Positions 1-7,627 are shown, counted from the first letter of the stretch. The stretch is DNA of 39,921 nt from an uncultured Bacteroidales bacterium (GCA_902783885.1 CACZSQ010000049.1:1-39921); one strand, 5' to 3'. Notes: generated from the sequence alone by a model not told the origin. Made by a program: numbers and translations.

Positions 1-13
1 CGGCCTGTTTCAT
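1..13 (-). CDS. Partial gene, start only; probably HipA N-terminal-domain protein
   Basis: Reading the minus strand, an ATG at 13-11 overlaps the TGA of the upstream HipB-like gene (ATGA overlap) and opens M-K-Q-A before the window ends. In Bacteroidetes, short HipB-like repressors of this kind are usually followed, often with a 4-nt overlap, by a short HipA N-terminal-domain gene and then hipA. The identity is therefore inferred from context only; four codons cannot show function. Confidence 0.45.
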
Positions 14-210
14 GCCATATCAGTTTTTATAGGTCCAAGGTGTTCTCCAAACAAGGCAAGAACATCATTTACCTTATCCATTCTCAGAGTCTGCTTACCT
101 TGTTCGAGATCCCTAACGAACCTAAGCCCCACTCCAGCCCTCTCTGCTAACTCTACTTGAGAAAGGCCGTTTTTCTTTCGCTTTAGTTTAATGTGCTCAG
201 ATAAACTCAT
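10..210 (-). CDS. HipB-like XRE-family repressor (antitoxin)
   Basis: A 66-residue protein that is almost entirely one Cro/C1-type helix-turn-helix. The core GLSQVELAERAGVG followed by LRFVRDLEQGK (about residues 15-39) is the classic scaffold, and the tail VLALFGEHLGP is typical of the short y4mF/HipB-like group. Such proteins bind their own promoter and act as the antitoxin or co-repressor of a HipA-type kinase. It probably begins a hip operon: the next gene starts within its stop codon at the window edge. The upstream region carries a TAtcTTTG -7 element and several TATACC/GGTATA half-sites, consistent with autorepression. Family assignment is strong; the toxin partner is inferred because it lies outside the window. 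Confidence 0.85.
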   Translation of the reverse strand: MSLSEHIKLKRKKNGLSQVELAERAGVGLRFVRDLEQGKQTLRMDKVNDVLALFGEHLGPIKTDMA

Positions 211-235
211 AACGATTATTATACCTTAACGGGTG

Positions 236-243
236 CAAAGATA
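236..243 (-). promoter_or_regulatory. Promoter -7 element for the HipB-like operon
   Basis: On the minus strand 243-236 reads TATCTTTG, matching the Bacteroidetes -7 consensus TAnnTTTG, 26 nt before the hipB-like ATG. No clear TTTG -33 box is seen at the usual distance. The half-site TATACC at 220-225 lies close to the expected transcription start. Confidence 0.55.
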
Positions 244-303
244 GCTATTTAATCTGAATAATATATCTATTCGGGTATAAATAATCGCAAAATATTAACA
301 GTT

Positions 304-321
304 TATACCCTATATGGTATA
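304..321. promoter_or_regulatory. Inverted repeat TATACC-N6-GGTATA, candidate HipB operator
   Basis: Positions 304-309 (TATACC) and 316-321 (GGTATA) form a perfect 6-bp dyad with a 6-nt spacer. Further half-sites occur at 220-225 (TATACC) and 273-279 (GGGTATA), so several copies cover the HipB-like promoter region. HipB-type repressors bind short dyads of similar layout. Function is inferred. Confidence 0.45.
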
Positions 322-362
322 GTTCCTCTGCGGAAAATGATGATTGCTAACTTTCCATCTTG

Positions 363-407
363 TAGTGCTTCCGAAAGCACTCAAAAATAGCACTTTCGGA
401 AGCACTA
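363..407. repeat. 15-bp perfect inverted repeat (hairpin)
   Basis: The arm at 363-377 (TAGTGCTTCCGAAAG) is exactly complementary to 393-407, with a 15-nt spacer. The arms contain smaller nested palindromes such as GTGCTT/AAGCAC. No T-tract follows on either strand, so it is not a classical terminator. It could be an imported palindromic element or an RNA-processing structure. No gene is seen in 244-460. Confidence 0.6.
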
Positions 408-460
408 TCGGCATATTTTGTTGGAAAAGAGCAAAAAAACAGTGTAATAATTGCAGTCTC

Positions 461-515
461 AAAGAAAAAGCAAGCCCCCTTGCAGTGGCGAAGAGCCAAC
501 TGCAAGGGGGCTTGC
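461..515 (-). terminator. Rho-independent terminator of the fimbrillin operon
   Basis: The arm at 470-486 (GCAAGCCCCCTTGCAGT) pairs perfectly with 499-515 over 17 bp with a 12-nt loop. On the minus strand the stem is followed directly by TTTTTCTTT (469-461). It lies 48 nt after the stop of the minus-strand fimbrillin-like gene, exactly where its terminator would be expected. Confidence 0.8.
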
Positions 516-562
516 TGTAGCGGAAGCTTAATGTACAGGGCTTAGTCGTAGATGGCGTATGC

Positions 563-3500
563 TCAATCATCAACACTTTCGCCGTCCCATAGGACTGGTT
601 TCACGCTGAGACATTCACACATATCACCACGGAGGAAGTTGTGGGTGTCTATGCCGCTGTAGAAGTAGAGGTGAAGCTGCCAGGTCTCGTCGTCGGTGAA
701 GGGCGTGGCGGTGTGGTAGAAGCCGTTCGCAGCGTTCACAGCTTGAGGTGCGTGATAGCCTCGCGAGTGCAGGTCGGAGCCTCCGGAGGTCGTGCGTACG
801 CCGGAAGCATGGAAATACATTTTATTGGCAGAGTTGTTAGGGTCTGTATATTCACACACAATGGGCAGCGTTACACCTGAACCTACCTCTGCGAAGCTGG
901 TACGAGTGAGGTGCGTAAGGTATTTAGACGGTGGCACGCAGTAGCCCACGGGCGACGGGTCATAGATGGTCTTGCCCTGGAAGAGCCAAGTGCCCCCGTC
1001 AGTGATGTAGTACTTCTGGAGTTTGGCTGACCAAAGGTTCGACGGTGTCTGAGCACCGTAATTATAAAGGTCGCCGTCGCTCTGTCCATAGATGGTGTTC
1101 GGCGTGCGTATCATGTTGCCCACGGTGGTAGTCTGGCCGACGACGAAGATTGAGGCCATTGATCCGCCTTCCATGTTGTTCCTAAAAGCTCGGTAGCCCT
1201 TCGGACCGCGTGGTGCACCTGCATTGCTACCCATGTCGTTGGGATCGACGTTACCACGCACGGGATCTTTACGTCCCCACTGGTAGAGCACATTGGTGAA
1301 GTAGGTGGTGAAAGCGCGGCGCTTCAGCTGCTCGGCATCGATGGTGATGATGTTCCCCGTCTCCTTCTGCACCAACCGTGCATGGCCGGTGCGCGTCTGT
1401 TCGGGGACATCAACGCCGCCCGGCACCCATCCGATGTTGGTGTTGGCGTAGGTCGCTTGGTGACTTTCGATGGTAAGCGTAGTGTTGTCCTTGATGAACC
1501 AGTCGGGATCTACCATCCATATATGCCAGCTCCAGACGATGTTATTGCCCACAGGTTTTGCGTTGCGTACACCGATGACGGCATTGCCGTAGTTGAAGTC
1601 CTCGGGCTTCACCTCGAACTTGATGTAGTTAGCACCTTCAAATTTGGACGAGGTGTTGTAGCCGTCGTTGTCATAGACGCCGGTATCGATATCAGGTATC
1701 ACCTTGATGACCGTGCCATTATTGCGCTCGGCTCTCTCGGCATCCGTCTCAATATATCCGTCTGGATGTCCGCTGTCGGAACCCATCGATGCGCGGAGCG
1801 CAGCGATATTAGCGGCAGACTGATCTGCTGCAGCGTTGCCCTCTGCCCAAATAAGTGCTGCTGCCACAGCCTCATGTTCGCCGTGGTATGCCAGATCTTC
1901 GTTGATATACGGGCTGTAGATGTCCTTATCATAGGCATTCTTGAACGTGGGCCATGCGTTGTTTTGGTTCACGCCAGGATTATAGGCGACGGTGTTTACC
2001 TCTCCGTTGGTGATGGCGTTGCCATAGACGAGGGGGATAACGTAGGTGCCGGGGCCTGCCACCATGTAGCAGTTCGACGTGCAGCGTTTGCGACGTCGCT
2101 TCGTCTGGTCGTGGTTCCACATGGAGAGGTCTTTGACGGGGGTCATGATGCTGCCGACTTCTATCTTGAACAGCTTCACGTCGTTGCCATCGCCTTCGTT
2201 AGCACCAGTGTGATCAGCCAGAACTTCCGTGTCGTAGCTGCCCGTGGAATGGTCATAGACGTGTATCCATCCGTTGCTGCCCTTCTTCCATACGGTCTGG
2301 TCGGCACCGCCGTCGCCCACGCCAATGGCGTCGGCCTCGGTCTCCTGATACTCGGGCCACCACTCCACGTTGGTCTTGACACCCTTGGAGTCCATCTTGT
2401 AGCTGCGGATGAAGACGTTCTCTTCCGAAGTGCCGGCGTACGCAACTGCCGTACCTGATGTACCATAGTTTTTGGCAGTCGCCGTGTTGTAGTCGAAGAC
2501 ATAGACGAAGTCGGAGAGTGATAAGGTGTAGGTATAGGTATAGCCGGGGAGCCATGTCTTTGGCGTAGTGCCGCCTGTCTCCCTAAGCCTGACGCTGAGT
2601 GCCATGTTTTTTGTCGCCGTGCTTTCGCCAACAGGGGTGAGTTCGCAAGCCAACTGGATGGTGGCATCTGCAGGCACCTGCTGCGGCAGCATCATGAAGA
2701 CGTTGCCGCCTGCATCAGGATTCAAATCCACAGGGGATGTCTCTCCCGTCAGCGTCTTGGCGGGAGCATAGCTGAAATCACCTGTACCGGCACTTGTATC
2801 TACCGTCCAGCGGGCACCGGCGTAGGGGTCTTCGCCCACCTGCCAGGTGCCTTTCTTATAGACACCCGTGATCTGGATGTTCGTCACCTTGACGTCGTAG
2901 GTCGTGAGGCCGTCGCTCCAGCGGAAGTTGTCCTTCGGCGTGCCGCCGTCAGTAGGAGTACCGTCGGGTATACTGCCATATTTGAAATTGAACTTGATGG
3001 CCGACATGACATGGTCATAAGGCAGTTTCACATCGCTCCCCTTAGCCACGCCGATATGCTTGGCCGTGAGGATGTCGAGTTGCTTGGTGACATCGGTGGG
3101 GACGGTGTAGGTGAGGGTGGGCACACCGTTGCCGTCGGCCGTCATGCTCAGACCGTTGTCCGCGCTGGGATTAGCGAAATAGGGGGCATAGCCGTAGAAG
3201 TCAGCTGTACCGCTGTCCCACACACCTTCGATTTCCTGCTCCTTCTTGTTCCAGGCACCTTCAATTTCATTTGGATTGATCTCGGCGTAGTTGAGGATGA
3301 CGCCACGGTCAGTGGTGCGGGTGGCATATACGCCGAAGCTGGAAATCTTGGGGCCACTGCCGCCAGTGAGAGTGAACACGTCGTCGGTATAACGAATGCC
3401 ACGCGTCTCTGCATCCTCGCCGCTGTCCATGTTGCTGACAGCCGCTGCGAGCTGAGGGCTCATGATGGGCGTCACCTCGGTGTGTAAATAGATGGGGGCT

Positions 3501-3700
3501 CCGTCGAGGCTGCATTCCATCCTCATCGGAGCTTCCACGCTGGAGCGCGAGACAGCGTTCCCGTTCTTCCATCCCTGTCCTTCGCTGACGTTGAAATAAA
3601 GATAGCCCGCCTGGCGGCCAGGACCAACGCCTGTGTCATCCGAGCATGTGGCCAGCGTCAGGACGGCAAACGCTGCACTGAGAATATTTTTTAACTTCAT
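563..3700 (-). CDS. Fimbrillin-family surface lipoprotein (Mfa1/FimA-like, with FISUMP-type C-terminus)
   Basis: A 1045-residue protein. The start at 3700 gives a signal peptide (MKLKNILSAAFAVLTLATC) with the lipidated cysteine at residue 19, followed by SDD, an acidic stretch like the Bacteroidetes lipoprotein surface-export signal. An in-frame ATG at 3748 is less likely because it would add a charged N-terminus. The N-terminal third has the fimbrillin/Mfa-like pattern (DFYGYAPY, then DILTAKHI, then LPYDHVMSAIKFNF). The C-terminal part contains LYQWGRKDPVRG and TIYDPSPVGYCVP, typical of FISUMP-like ends of large Bacteroidales fimbrial or tip adhesins. The expected role is a cell-surface fimbrial subunit or adhesin. 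The threonine at -1 of the lipobox is less usual than G, A or S. The reading frame is intact, and long shadow ORFs on the other strand are artefacts. Confidence 0.85.
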   Translation of the reverse strand: MKLKNILSAAFAVLTLATCSDDTGVGPGRQAGYLYFNVSEGQGWKNGNAVSRSSVEAPMRMECSLDGAPIYLHTEVTPIMSPQLAAAVSNMDSGEDAETRGIRYTDDVFTLTGGSGPKISSFGVYATRTTDRGVILNYAEINPNEIEGAWNKKEQEIEGVWDSGTADFYGYAPYFANPSADNGLSMTADGNGVPTLTYTVPTDVTKQLDILTAKHIGVAKGSDVKLPYDHVMSAIKFNFKYGSIPDGTPTDGGTPKDNFRWSDGLTTYDVKVTNIQITGVYKKGTWQVGEDPYAGARWTVDTSAGTGDFSYAPAKTLTGETSPVDLNPDAGGNVFMMLPQQVPADATIQLACELTPVGESTATKNMALSVRLRETGGTTPKTWLPGYTYTYTLSLSDFVYVFDYNTATAKNYGTSGTAVAYAGTSEENVFIRSYKMDSKGVKTNVEWWPEYQETEADAIGVGDGGADQTVWKKGSNGWIHVYDHSTGSYDTEVLADHTGANEGDGNDVKLFKIEVGSIMTPVKDLSMWNHDQTKRRRKRCTSNCYMVAGPGTYVIPLVYGNAITNGEVNTVAYNPGVNQNNAWPTFKNAYDKDIYSPYINEDLAYHGEHEAVAAALIWAEGNAAADQSAANIAALRASMGSDSGHPDGYIETDAERAERNNGTVIKVIPDIDTGVYDNDGYNTSSKFEGANYIKFEVKPEDFNYGNAVIGVRNAKPVGNNIVWSWHIWMVDPDWFIKDNTTLTIESHQATYANTNIGWVPGGVDVPEQTRTGHARLVQKETGNIITIDAEQLKRRAFTTYFTNVLYQWGRKDPVRGNVDPNDMGSNAGAPRGPKGYRAFRNNMEGGSMASIFVVGQTTTVGNMIRTPNTIYGQSDGDLYNYGAQTPSNLWSAKLQKYYITDGGTWLFQGKTIYDPSPVGYCVPPSKYLTHLTRTSFAEVGSGVTLPIVCEYTDPNNSANKMYFHASGVRTTSGGSDLHSRGYHAPQAVNAANGFYHTATPFTDDETWQLHLYFYSGIDTHNFLRGDMCECLSVKPVLWDGESVDD

Positions 3701-3757
3701 AACTAATTTTGTTGTTTTTCTGTTTTTCCTGTTTGCTTGGTGGTTCATGCGAGAGGC

Positions 3758-3958
3758 TTAAGGAGTTGGTGAGATATCAGTAACCGTGATGTCTGACATC
3801 CCGAACTCCTCAACCGTGATATTTTCCTGTGCCCAGTTCGTGTTGGGTGAGCTGTGTTGGTTCGTCTTGCCCTTGATCTCCTGCTTAGAGTACTGCATGA
3901 GCGGCTGGCTCTCTACGACTATACGGCGTGACGAGAGCCCGGTGTAGGTTCTTTTCAT
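3758..3958 (-). CDS. Small protein upstream of the fimbrillin gene, unknown function
   Basis: A 66-residue ORF, MKRTYTGLSSRRIVVESQPL then M, ending in TVTDISPTP, 57 nt before the chosen fimbrillin start. It has no signal peptide or membrane helix. It resembles the common short Prevotella/Bacteroides proteins that open with MKK-Y-x-P and an xxVVxxES-x-LMQ segment and are frequently encoded next to surface lipoproteins; that similarity is from memory. Position, strand and spacing suggest co-transcription with the fimbrillin gene. No function can be assigned. Confidence 0.55.
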   Translation of the reverse strand: MKRTYTGLSSRRIVVESQPLMQYSKQEIKGKTNQHSSPNTNWAQENITVEEFGMSDITVTDISPTP

Positions 3959-4179
3959 TATTTCAATGTAGCTAAAAGATGATTAGAAATGTTATTCTGC
4001 AAGGACTTTCGCCATCATGCGTCTGCTTGAGCACACAACATCCCCTCCCCTTGCCCTCGGTCAGTTAGCATAGGGTGGAGGCTAAAAGGTTGCGCCTCAG
4101 ACACATGGAGCTGTCAAAATCCGTACACAAGAAAAGGATTTCTCACAGATTTGGCGAAGACATCCCCACAATTCGGGTG

Positions 4180-4187
4180 CAAAAGTA
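4180..4187 (-). promoter_or_regulatory. Promoter -7 element for the fimbrillin operon
   Basis: Minus strand 4187-4180 reads TACTTTTG, matching TAnnTTTG. A start near 4173 would give a leader of about 215 nt before the small ORF. At the -33 distance there is no TTTG but instead a perfect palindrome (4203-4216), suggesting a promoter that depends on a regulator. Confidence 0.5.
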
Positions 4188-4202
4188 CTACTTACATTTC
4201 TA

Positions 4203-4216
4203 TCACGTGCACGTGA
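4203..4216. promoter_or_regulatory. Perfect 14-bp palindrome, candidate operator
   Basis: TCACGTGCACGTGA is identical to its reverse complement. It sits where the -33 box of the minus-strand promoter would be, and loosely matching ACATT and AATGT lie just outside it. A dimeric DNA-binding protein is the natural ligand; its identity is unknown. Confidence 0.5.
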
Positions 4217-4474
4217 GAATGTTTATTTGTGATTATTTAACAAATAGATTCGTCTGATTAAGCTTCATTAACGACAAATCCAATTTCCAGTCTTGACTCG
4301 CCATAAAACAAAAAAACGCATCATACTCCATTGATATTGTGGCAATTTACGACACTATGGAAGAGCAACTACCGAGCCATCACCACCTCACGCAGAATGA
4401 GCATCTGCCGCTGCGTAAATGTTAATAATTTTTAAAACGAAAGCGCATTTCACTGCAATATGGCTCAAAGGTTA

Positions 4475-4482
4475 TACCTTTG
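4475..4482 (+). promoter_or_regulatory. Promoter -7 element of the polysaccharide operon
   Basis: TACCTTTG matches the Bacteroidetes -7 consensus and is followed by a leader of about 240 nt before upxY. No good TTTG -33 box is present at about 20 nt upstream. No recombinase-type inverted repeats flank it, so the promoter does not look invertible. Confidence 0.65.
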
Positions 4483-4490
4483 CAAAAATT

Positions 4491-4693
4491 TTCAGAGTGG
4501 ATGGCATATATTCGGCTCTGCGAGACTTCTTGAGCGAAGTCTTATATACGGAGCTTTGACATCCGACTCCAGATGGACGGACACATCCTCTTCCTGTTAA
4601 ACAGCATCTAACAGGAAAGGGGATGTATTGTACTTATTTCTCCCCACCCCTCCATCGTCAAAGCCAGCAGATCCGACGCTGCCCCACTCTGAA
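4491..4693 (+). ncRNA. Structured 5' leader of the UpxY-headed operon
   Basis: Four helices can be drawn by eye. P1: TTCAGAGTGG (4491-4500) pairs with 4684-4693 over 10 bp and closes the whole leader. P2: AGACTTC (4523-4529) with 4536-4542, 6-nt loop. P3: GCTTTGAC (4553-4560) with 4657-4664. P4: TTCCTGTTA (4591-4599) with 4609-4617, extended by ACATCC (4583-4588) with GGATGT (4621-4626). P4 is followed by a weakly U-rich stretch and could act as a terminator or pause. UpxY proteins of Bacteroides act on the leader of their own operon, so this is the expected RNA target. The fold is hand-drawn. Confidence 0.6.
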
Positions 4694-4730
4694 GCCACAG
4701 TCCCTTTATTAGCAAACATCACACGCAATC

Positions 4731-5282
4731 ATGCCTGCTCTCAAAAACGATGAGTGCTGGTACGCACTGCGGACTTTCCGTGCCCAGGAGTTCAAGGTGA
4801 GCCAATATTTAGACCAATGCCACCTTGGACACTTCATACCTATGACATGTTGTGTCCAGTACACCGAGGGAGGTGCCCCCATCAGAACCGAGCGTCCCGC
4901 AGTGCACAACCTGATTTTTCTCAAGAAGACCAAGACGAAGGCTGAGATACGTACCCTCCTCTTGGAGTGCCCCTACCCGGTCAGTGTCTATCACCACATC
5001 GAGAACGAAGAGAAATGGTATAAGATCAGCAACCAGGAGATATTAGACCTACGGCTGCTATGCGACAGCTCATTCCACCCGCAATTCTTCTCTCAGGAAG
5101 AGTGCGATCTGGAAGTGGGTTCGGAGGTAGTTATAACGCACGGTCCCTTCAAAACCCTCACTGGTAAGCTGGTGCGCAAGAACAAGAAATACTATTTTGT
5201 CAAGTGCTTTGCGGGAATGGCTGTCAGAGTATCCATTTCGCGCTGGTGCTGTCAGAAAATTGCAGATTCCAAAGCTAAATAG
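4731..5282 (+). CDS. UpxY-family transcription antiterminator (NusG-like)
   Basis: A 183-residue NusG paralogue. The NGN domain (about 8-110) opens with the diagnostic CWYALRTFRAQE and continues with the HFIPM and RTERPAVHNLIFLK segments. A KOW-like segment, SEVVITHGPFKTLTGKLVRK, follows at about 130-150. In Bacteroides, UpxY proteins travel with RNA polymerase and prevent premature termination in the untranslated leader of their own capsule operon. It is the first gene of the operon, 38 nt after a structured leader and 19 nt before the OmpA-like gene. No UpxZ-type inhibitor gene follows, unlike Bacteroides fragilis loci. It is expected to control everything to 17640 and possibly only this operon. 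Confidence 0.92.
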   Translation: MPALKNDECWYALRTFRAQEFKVSQYLDQCHLGHFIPMTCCVQYTEGGAPIRTERPAVHNLIFLKKTKTKAEIRTLLLECPYPVSVYHHIENEEKWYKISNQEILDLRLLCDSSFHPQFFSQEECDLEVGSEVVITHGPFKTLTGKLVRKNKKYYFVKCFAGMAVRVSISRWCCQKIADSKAK

Positions 5283-5301
5283 TAAAAAATAGAAAAATAA
5301 G

Positions 5302-6537
5302 ATGATAATTAACAAGTTAAAGAACATTTTTATGAGAACAATTGTTAGCGGTTGGCTGGTGATTGCCGCCCTTTGCCTGTTACCAGCAACCCTCATGGCA
5401 CAAACCACCACAGATGGACGCCGCCGCGTAGAGCTGCGCAAGGAAGCTTTCTTTGACATCCGCATCATGGAGAGCAGCCAGGCCAGCCACATTGCGGCAG
5501 AGGTCGCAGATTTCATGAAGACACATGAGGACGTAGCCATCACCGTCATCGGCTATGCCGACCGTGAGACGGGTAACCCGACACTGAATGAATACTACGC
5601 CAAGGGCCGTGCCGAGAACTTCCGCCGCGACCTGGTGCAGCGCTTCGGCGTGGATCCCAATCGCATCGCCGTGGACTGGAAGGGCGACCGCATCCAGCCC
5701 TTCGCGGAGAACGTACGTAACCGTTGCGTCATCGTCGAGGGCTACGGCTATGAGCCTATTCCTGCGACGGCAGAGGCCCGCCCCGTCATCCAGAGCAGGA
5801 CCGACACCCTTTATGTCATCCATTCCGACACCGTCTATATGGTTTCTGAGCCCAAGCCCGAGCGCACATTGCATACGAGCAAGGAACATCTCTGGCACAA
5901 CTGGTTCGTCATCCTCACCGGCGGCCCCTCCATCTTCCAGGGCGACCACAACATCGATGCCGAGTGGGGGGATCGTATCTACCCCGCCTTCGACCTGAGC
6001 ATCGGCAAATGGCTCTACCCGTTGATTGGCTTGCGTGCCGGCGTGACGCTGGACGTGTTGCACAACTACTACAACGCCAATGCCGACTACCCGAATCCAC
6101 TGGCATCCAAATATGGAGAGTTTGTCCACGGAGCTTCGCCCGACGAGCCATACTCCAAAGCCCCTTGGCTCTACCGCATGGACTACAAGGCATGGGATTT
6201 CTATGCCGACGTGATGATCAACTTCTCCAGTTTCATGTGGAAGCCCTATAACCGTCGCTTCTGGAACCTCATCGGCTATGCCGGCGTTGGCTGCATCGCT
6301 ACGTGGGACCATGGAAGCCCGGAGTGGCACAACCAGGATTGGTTCAACTATGCAACGAGCTGGCACGTGGGTCTTATGAACACGTTCCGTGTGTCTGAGC
6401 ACTTCGATATCAACATCGACCTGCGCGTGAAGAAGTTCAACGACGACTTCAACTGCTTCCGTCAGGGCCGTGACATGGATGGTATCACGAACTTGATGAT
6501 TGGCGGCACGTGGCACTTCACCAAGAGAGGATTCTGA
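5302..6537 (+). CDS. OmpA-like envelope protein: periplasmic peptidoglycan-binding domain then beta-barrel
   Basis: A 411-residue protein with a signal peptide (hydrophobic core GWLVIAALCLLPATLMA, cleavage after about residue 33; an alternative start at 5332 would shorten only the N-region). Residues about 45-150 form an OmpA-type domain: AITVIGYADRETGN then YYAKGRAENFRRDL, with the aspartate and arginine that normally contact peptidoglycan. After a spacer, residues about 195-411 alternate short aromatic strands and end with GGTWHFTKRGF, a typical terminal-strand aromatic pattern of an outer-membrane barrel. The domain order is the reverse of classical OmpA. It lies between upxY and the glycosyltransferases. 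A role in anchoring or assisting export of the polysaccharide is plausible but unproven. Confidence 0.75.
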   Translation: MIINKLKNIFMRTIVSGWLVIAALCLLPATLMAQTTTDGRRRVELRKEAFFDIRIMESSQASHIAAEVADFMKTHEDVAITVIGYADRETGNPTLNEYYAKGRAENFRRDLVQRFGVDPNRIAVDWKGDRIQPFAENVRNRCVIVEGYGYEPIPATAEARPVIQSRTDTLYVIHSDTVYMVSEPKPERTLHTSKEHLWHNWFVILTGGPSIFQGDHNIDAEWGDRIYPAFDLSIGKWLYPLIGLRAGVTLDVLHNYYNANADYPNPLASKYGEFVHGASPDEPYSKAPWLYRMDYKAWDFYADVMINFSSFMWKPYNRRFWNLIGYAGVGCIATWDHGSPEWHNQDWFNYATSWHVGLMNTFRVSEHFDINIDLRVKKFNDDFNCFRQGRDMDGITNLMIGGTWHFTKRGF

Positions 6538-6540
6538 CAC

Positions 6541-6575
6541 GGACTCTCTCCATGCCCTTCCCATAGGGAGGGTGC
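6541..6575. repeat. Palindromic repeat, degenerate copy b (intergenic, reverse orientation)
   Basis: Starts GGACTCTCTCC and ends CATAGGGAGGGTGC. It matches the reverse complement of the 36-nt consensus seen at 6621-6656 with several differences. It lies between the OmpA-like stop and the GT2 start, forming with copy a an inverted pair around the GT2 start codon. Confidence 0.55.
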
Positions 6576-6583
6576 AATTGCCT

Positions 6584-7627
6584 ATGAAAACCGAACTCTT
6601 CACCCCATCTGATGCATTCAGCTCCCTCCCCGGCAGGGAGGGCGGGGGGAGAGTCTGGGTCTCTGTCATCATCCCTGTCTTTCGTGTTGAAGCCTACATT
6701 GAGCGGTGTGCCCGTTCGTTGATGGAGCAGACGCTGGAGGAGGTGGAGTTCATCTTCATCGATGACGCCTCACCCGATGGGAGCATGGGGGTGCTGGAGC
6801 GGGTATTGAAGGAATATCCCGAGCGGCAAGGACAAGTTAGGATTCTTCATCACGAACAGAACAAGGGTCTTCCCGCAGCCCGCAACACGGGTCTTACGGC
6901 TGCCACTGGAGAATATGTATTCCATTGTGACAGCGATGACTATCTGGAACACGATGCCTTAGCCTCAATGTATGAGGCTGCCATCAAGGCCGATGCTGAC
7001 ATCGTCTATACAGATTGGTACCTCACTTACCCCGAGAAGGAACGCCTCATGCGTTGTCCGGCTTACAACACACCCGAAGAGGTGTTGCGCGGATTGCTGC
7101 ATGGCACCATGAAGTACAACGTCTGGAACAAGTTGGTCAAGCGGAAGCTTTATAACGATAACGATAACGGGAAGATTAACGAAACCTTCCCCTCCGGCCA
7201 CGGCATGGGCGAGGACATGACGATGATTCTGCTGTTTGCCAAAGCCCGGCATGTGGCATATCTGCCGAAGGGAACTTATCACTACATGCGGCAGAACGAA
7301 AATGCGTTTACGGCTTCCCATAGTGGCATGACCTCCATTCAGTATGATGATTTGCGCTTCAATGCCCAGCGCGTTATAGATGCCCTGACAGGAATCGTTC
7401 CCGAGGAGGACATGGCTTGCTTCAAGCTGAATGTCAAATACCCCTTCCTCATCAGCGACCGGCGTGAGGACTACGAGCGTTGGCAGCAATGGTTCCCTGA
7501 GGCGAACCGCTATATAGCCTCCCATCGGGTGTCACGCAGGGCACGCCTGTTGGAGCATTGTGCACGTTCTCATTTCTATATGCCCCTGCGGCTACATTAC
7601 CACCTCTTGCAGCGCTTACAAGGATGA
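6584..7627 (+). CDS. Family 2 glycosyltransferase
   Basis: A 347-residue GT-A enzyme. The start at 6584 was chosen because the longer frame from 6500 overlaps the previous gene and reads through a repeat. Family motifs are VSVIIPVF at about 26-33, FIDDASPDGS, GLPAARNTG, the metal/nucleotide DxD segment DSDDYLEHD, and the catalytic-base region GMGEDMTMI. It should transfer a sugar from a nucleotide donor to the lipid-linked repeat unit on the cytoplasmic face. Residues 13-24 are encoded by a 36-nt palindromic repeat (6621-6656) directly before the catalytic domain, so the N-terminus is probably a dispensable extension. The loop NDNDNGK comes from a short AACGAT repeat. It overlaps the next gene by 4 nt. 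Confidence 0.88.
   Translation: MKTELFTPSDAFSSLPGREGGGRVWVSVIIPVFRVEAYIERCARSLMEQTLEEVEFIFIDDASPDGSMGVLERVLKEYPERQGQVRILHHEQNKGLPAARNTGLTAATGEYVFHCDSDDYLEHDALASMYEAAIKADADIVYTDWYLTYPEKERLMRCPAYNTPEEVLRGLLHGTMKYNVWNKLVKRKLYNDNDNGKINETFPSGHGMGEDMTMILLFAKARHVAYLPKGTYHYMRQNENAFTASHSGMTSIQYDDLRFNAQRVIDALTGIVPEEDMACFKLNVKYPFLISDRREDYERWQQWFPEANRYIASHRVSRRARLLEHCARSHFYMPLRLHYHLLQRLQG
6621..6656 (+). repeat. Palindromic repeat copy a (in GT2 coding sequence)
   Basis: GCTCCCTCCC, loop CGGC, AGGGAGGG, then CGGGGGGAGAGTCT: 36 nt, identical to copies d and e apart from the 4-nt loop. Read in frame it gives S-LPGREGGGRV just upstream of the GT2 core. Confidence 0.85.

Larger units (their letters stand above)
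3959..4474. other. Divergent intergenic region without a supported gene
   Basis: About 500 nt separate the minus-strand fimbrillin operon from the plus-strand polysaccharide operon. It holds the promoter and palindrome listed separately. A 60-codon plus-strand ORF at 4075-4257 has no recognisable features and overlaps the minus-strand promoter, so it is not called. Nothing else was recognised. Confidence 0.6.

Noticed and set aside
310..576. 88-codon minus-strand ORF over the two hairpins
   Set aside because: It runs through the terminator and the fimbrillin stop region; the open frame results from the perfect inverted repeats.
1382..2458. 358-codon plus-strand ORF opposite the fimbrillin gene
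   Set aside because: No recognisable domains. It lies fully antisense to a well-supported lipoprotein gene in GC-rich DNA, where shadow frames stay open.
4075..4257. 60-codon plus-strand ORF in the divergent intergenic region
   Set aside because: Composition and sequence show no protein-like features. It overlaps the minus-strand promoter and palindrome.
4475..4730. Invertible promoter like those of Bacteroides fragilis capsule loci
   Set aside because: The only long inverted arms (4491-4500 and 4684-4693) lie downstream of the -7 element and fit an RNA helix; no recombinase gene is nearby.
5380..6672. 430-codon minus-strand ORF
   Set aside because: Antisense shadow of the OmpA-like gene and the start of GT2; no family motifs and no promoter.
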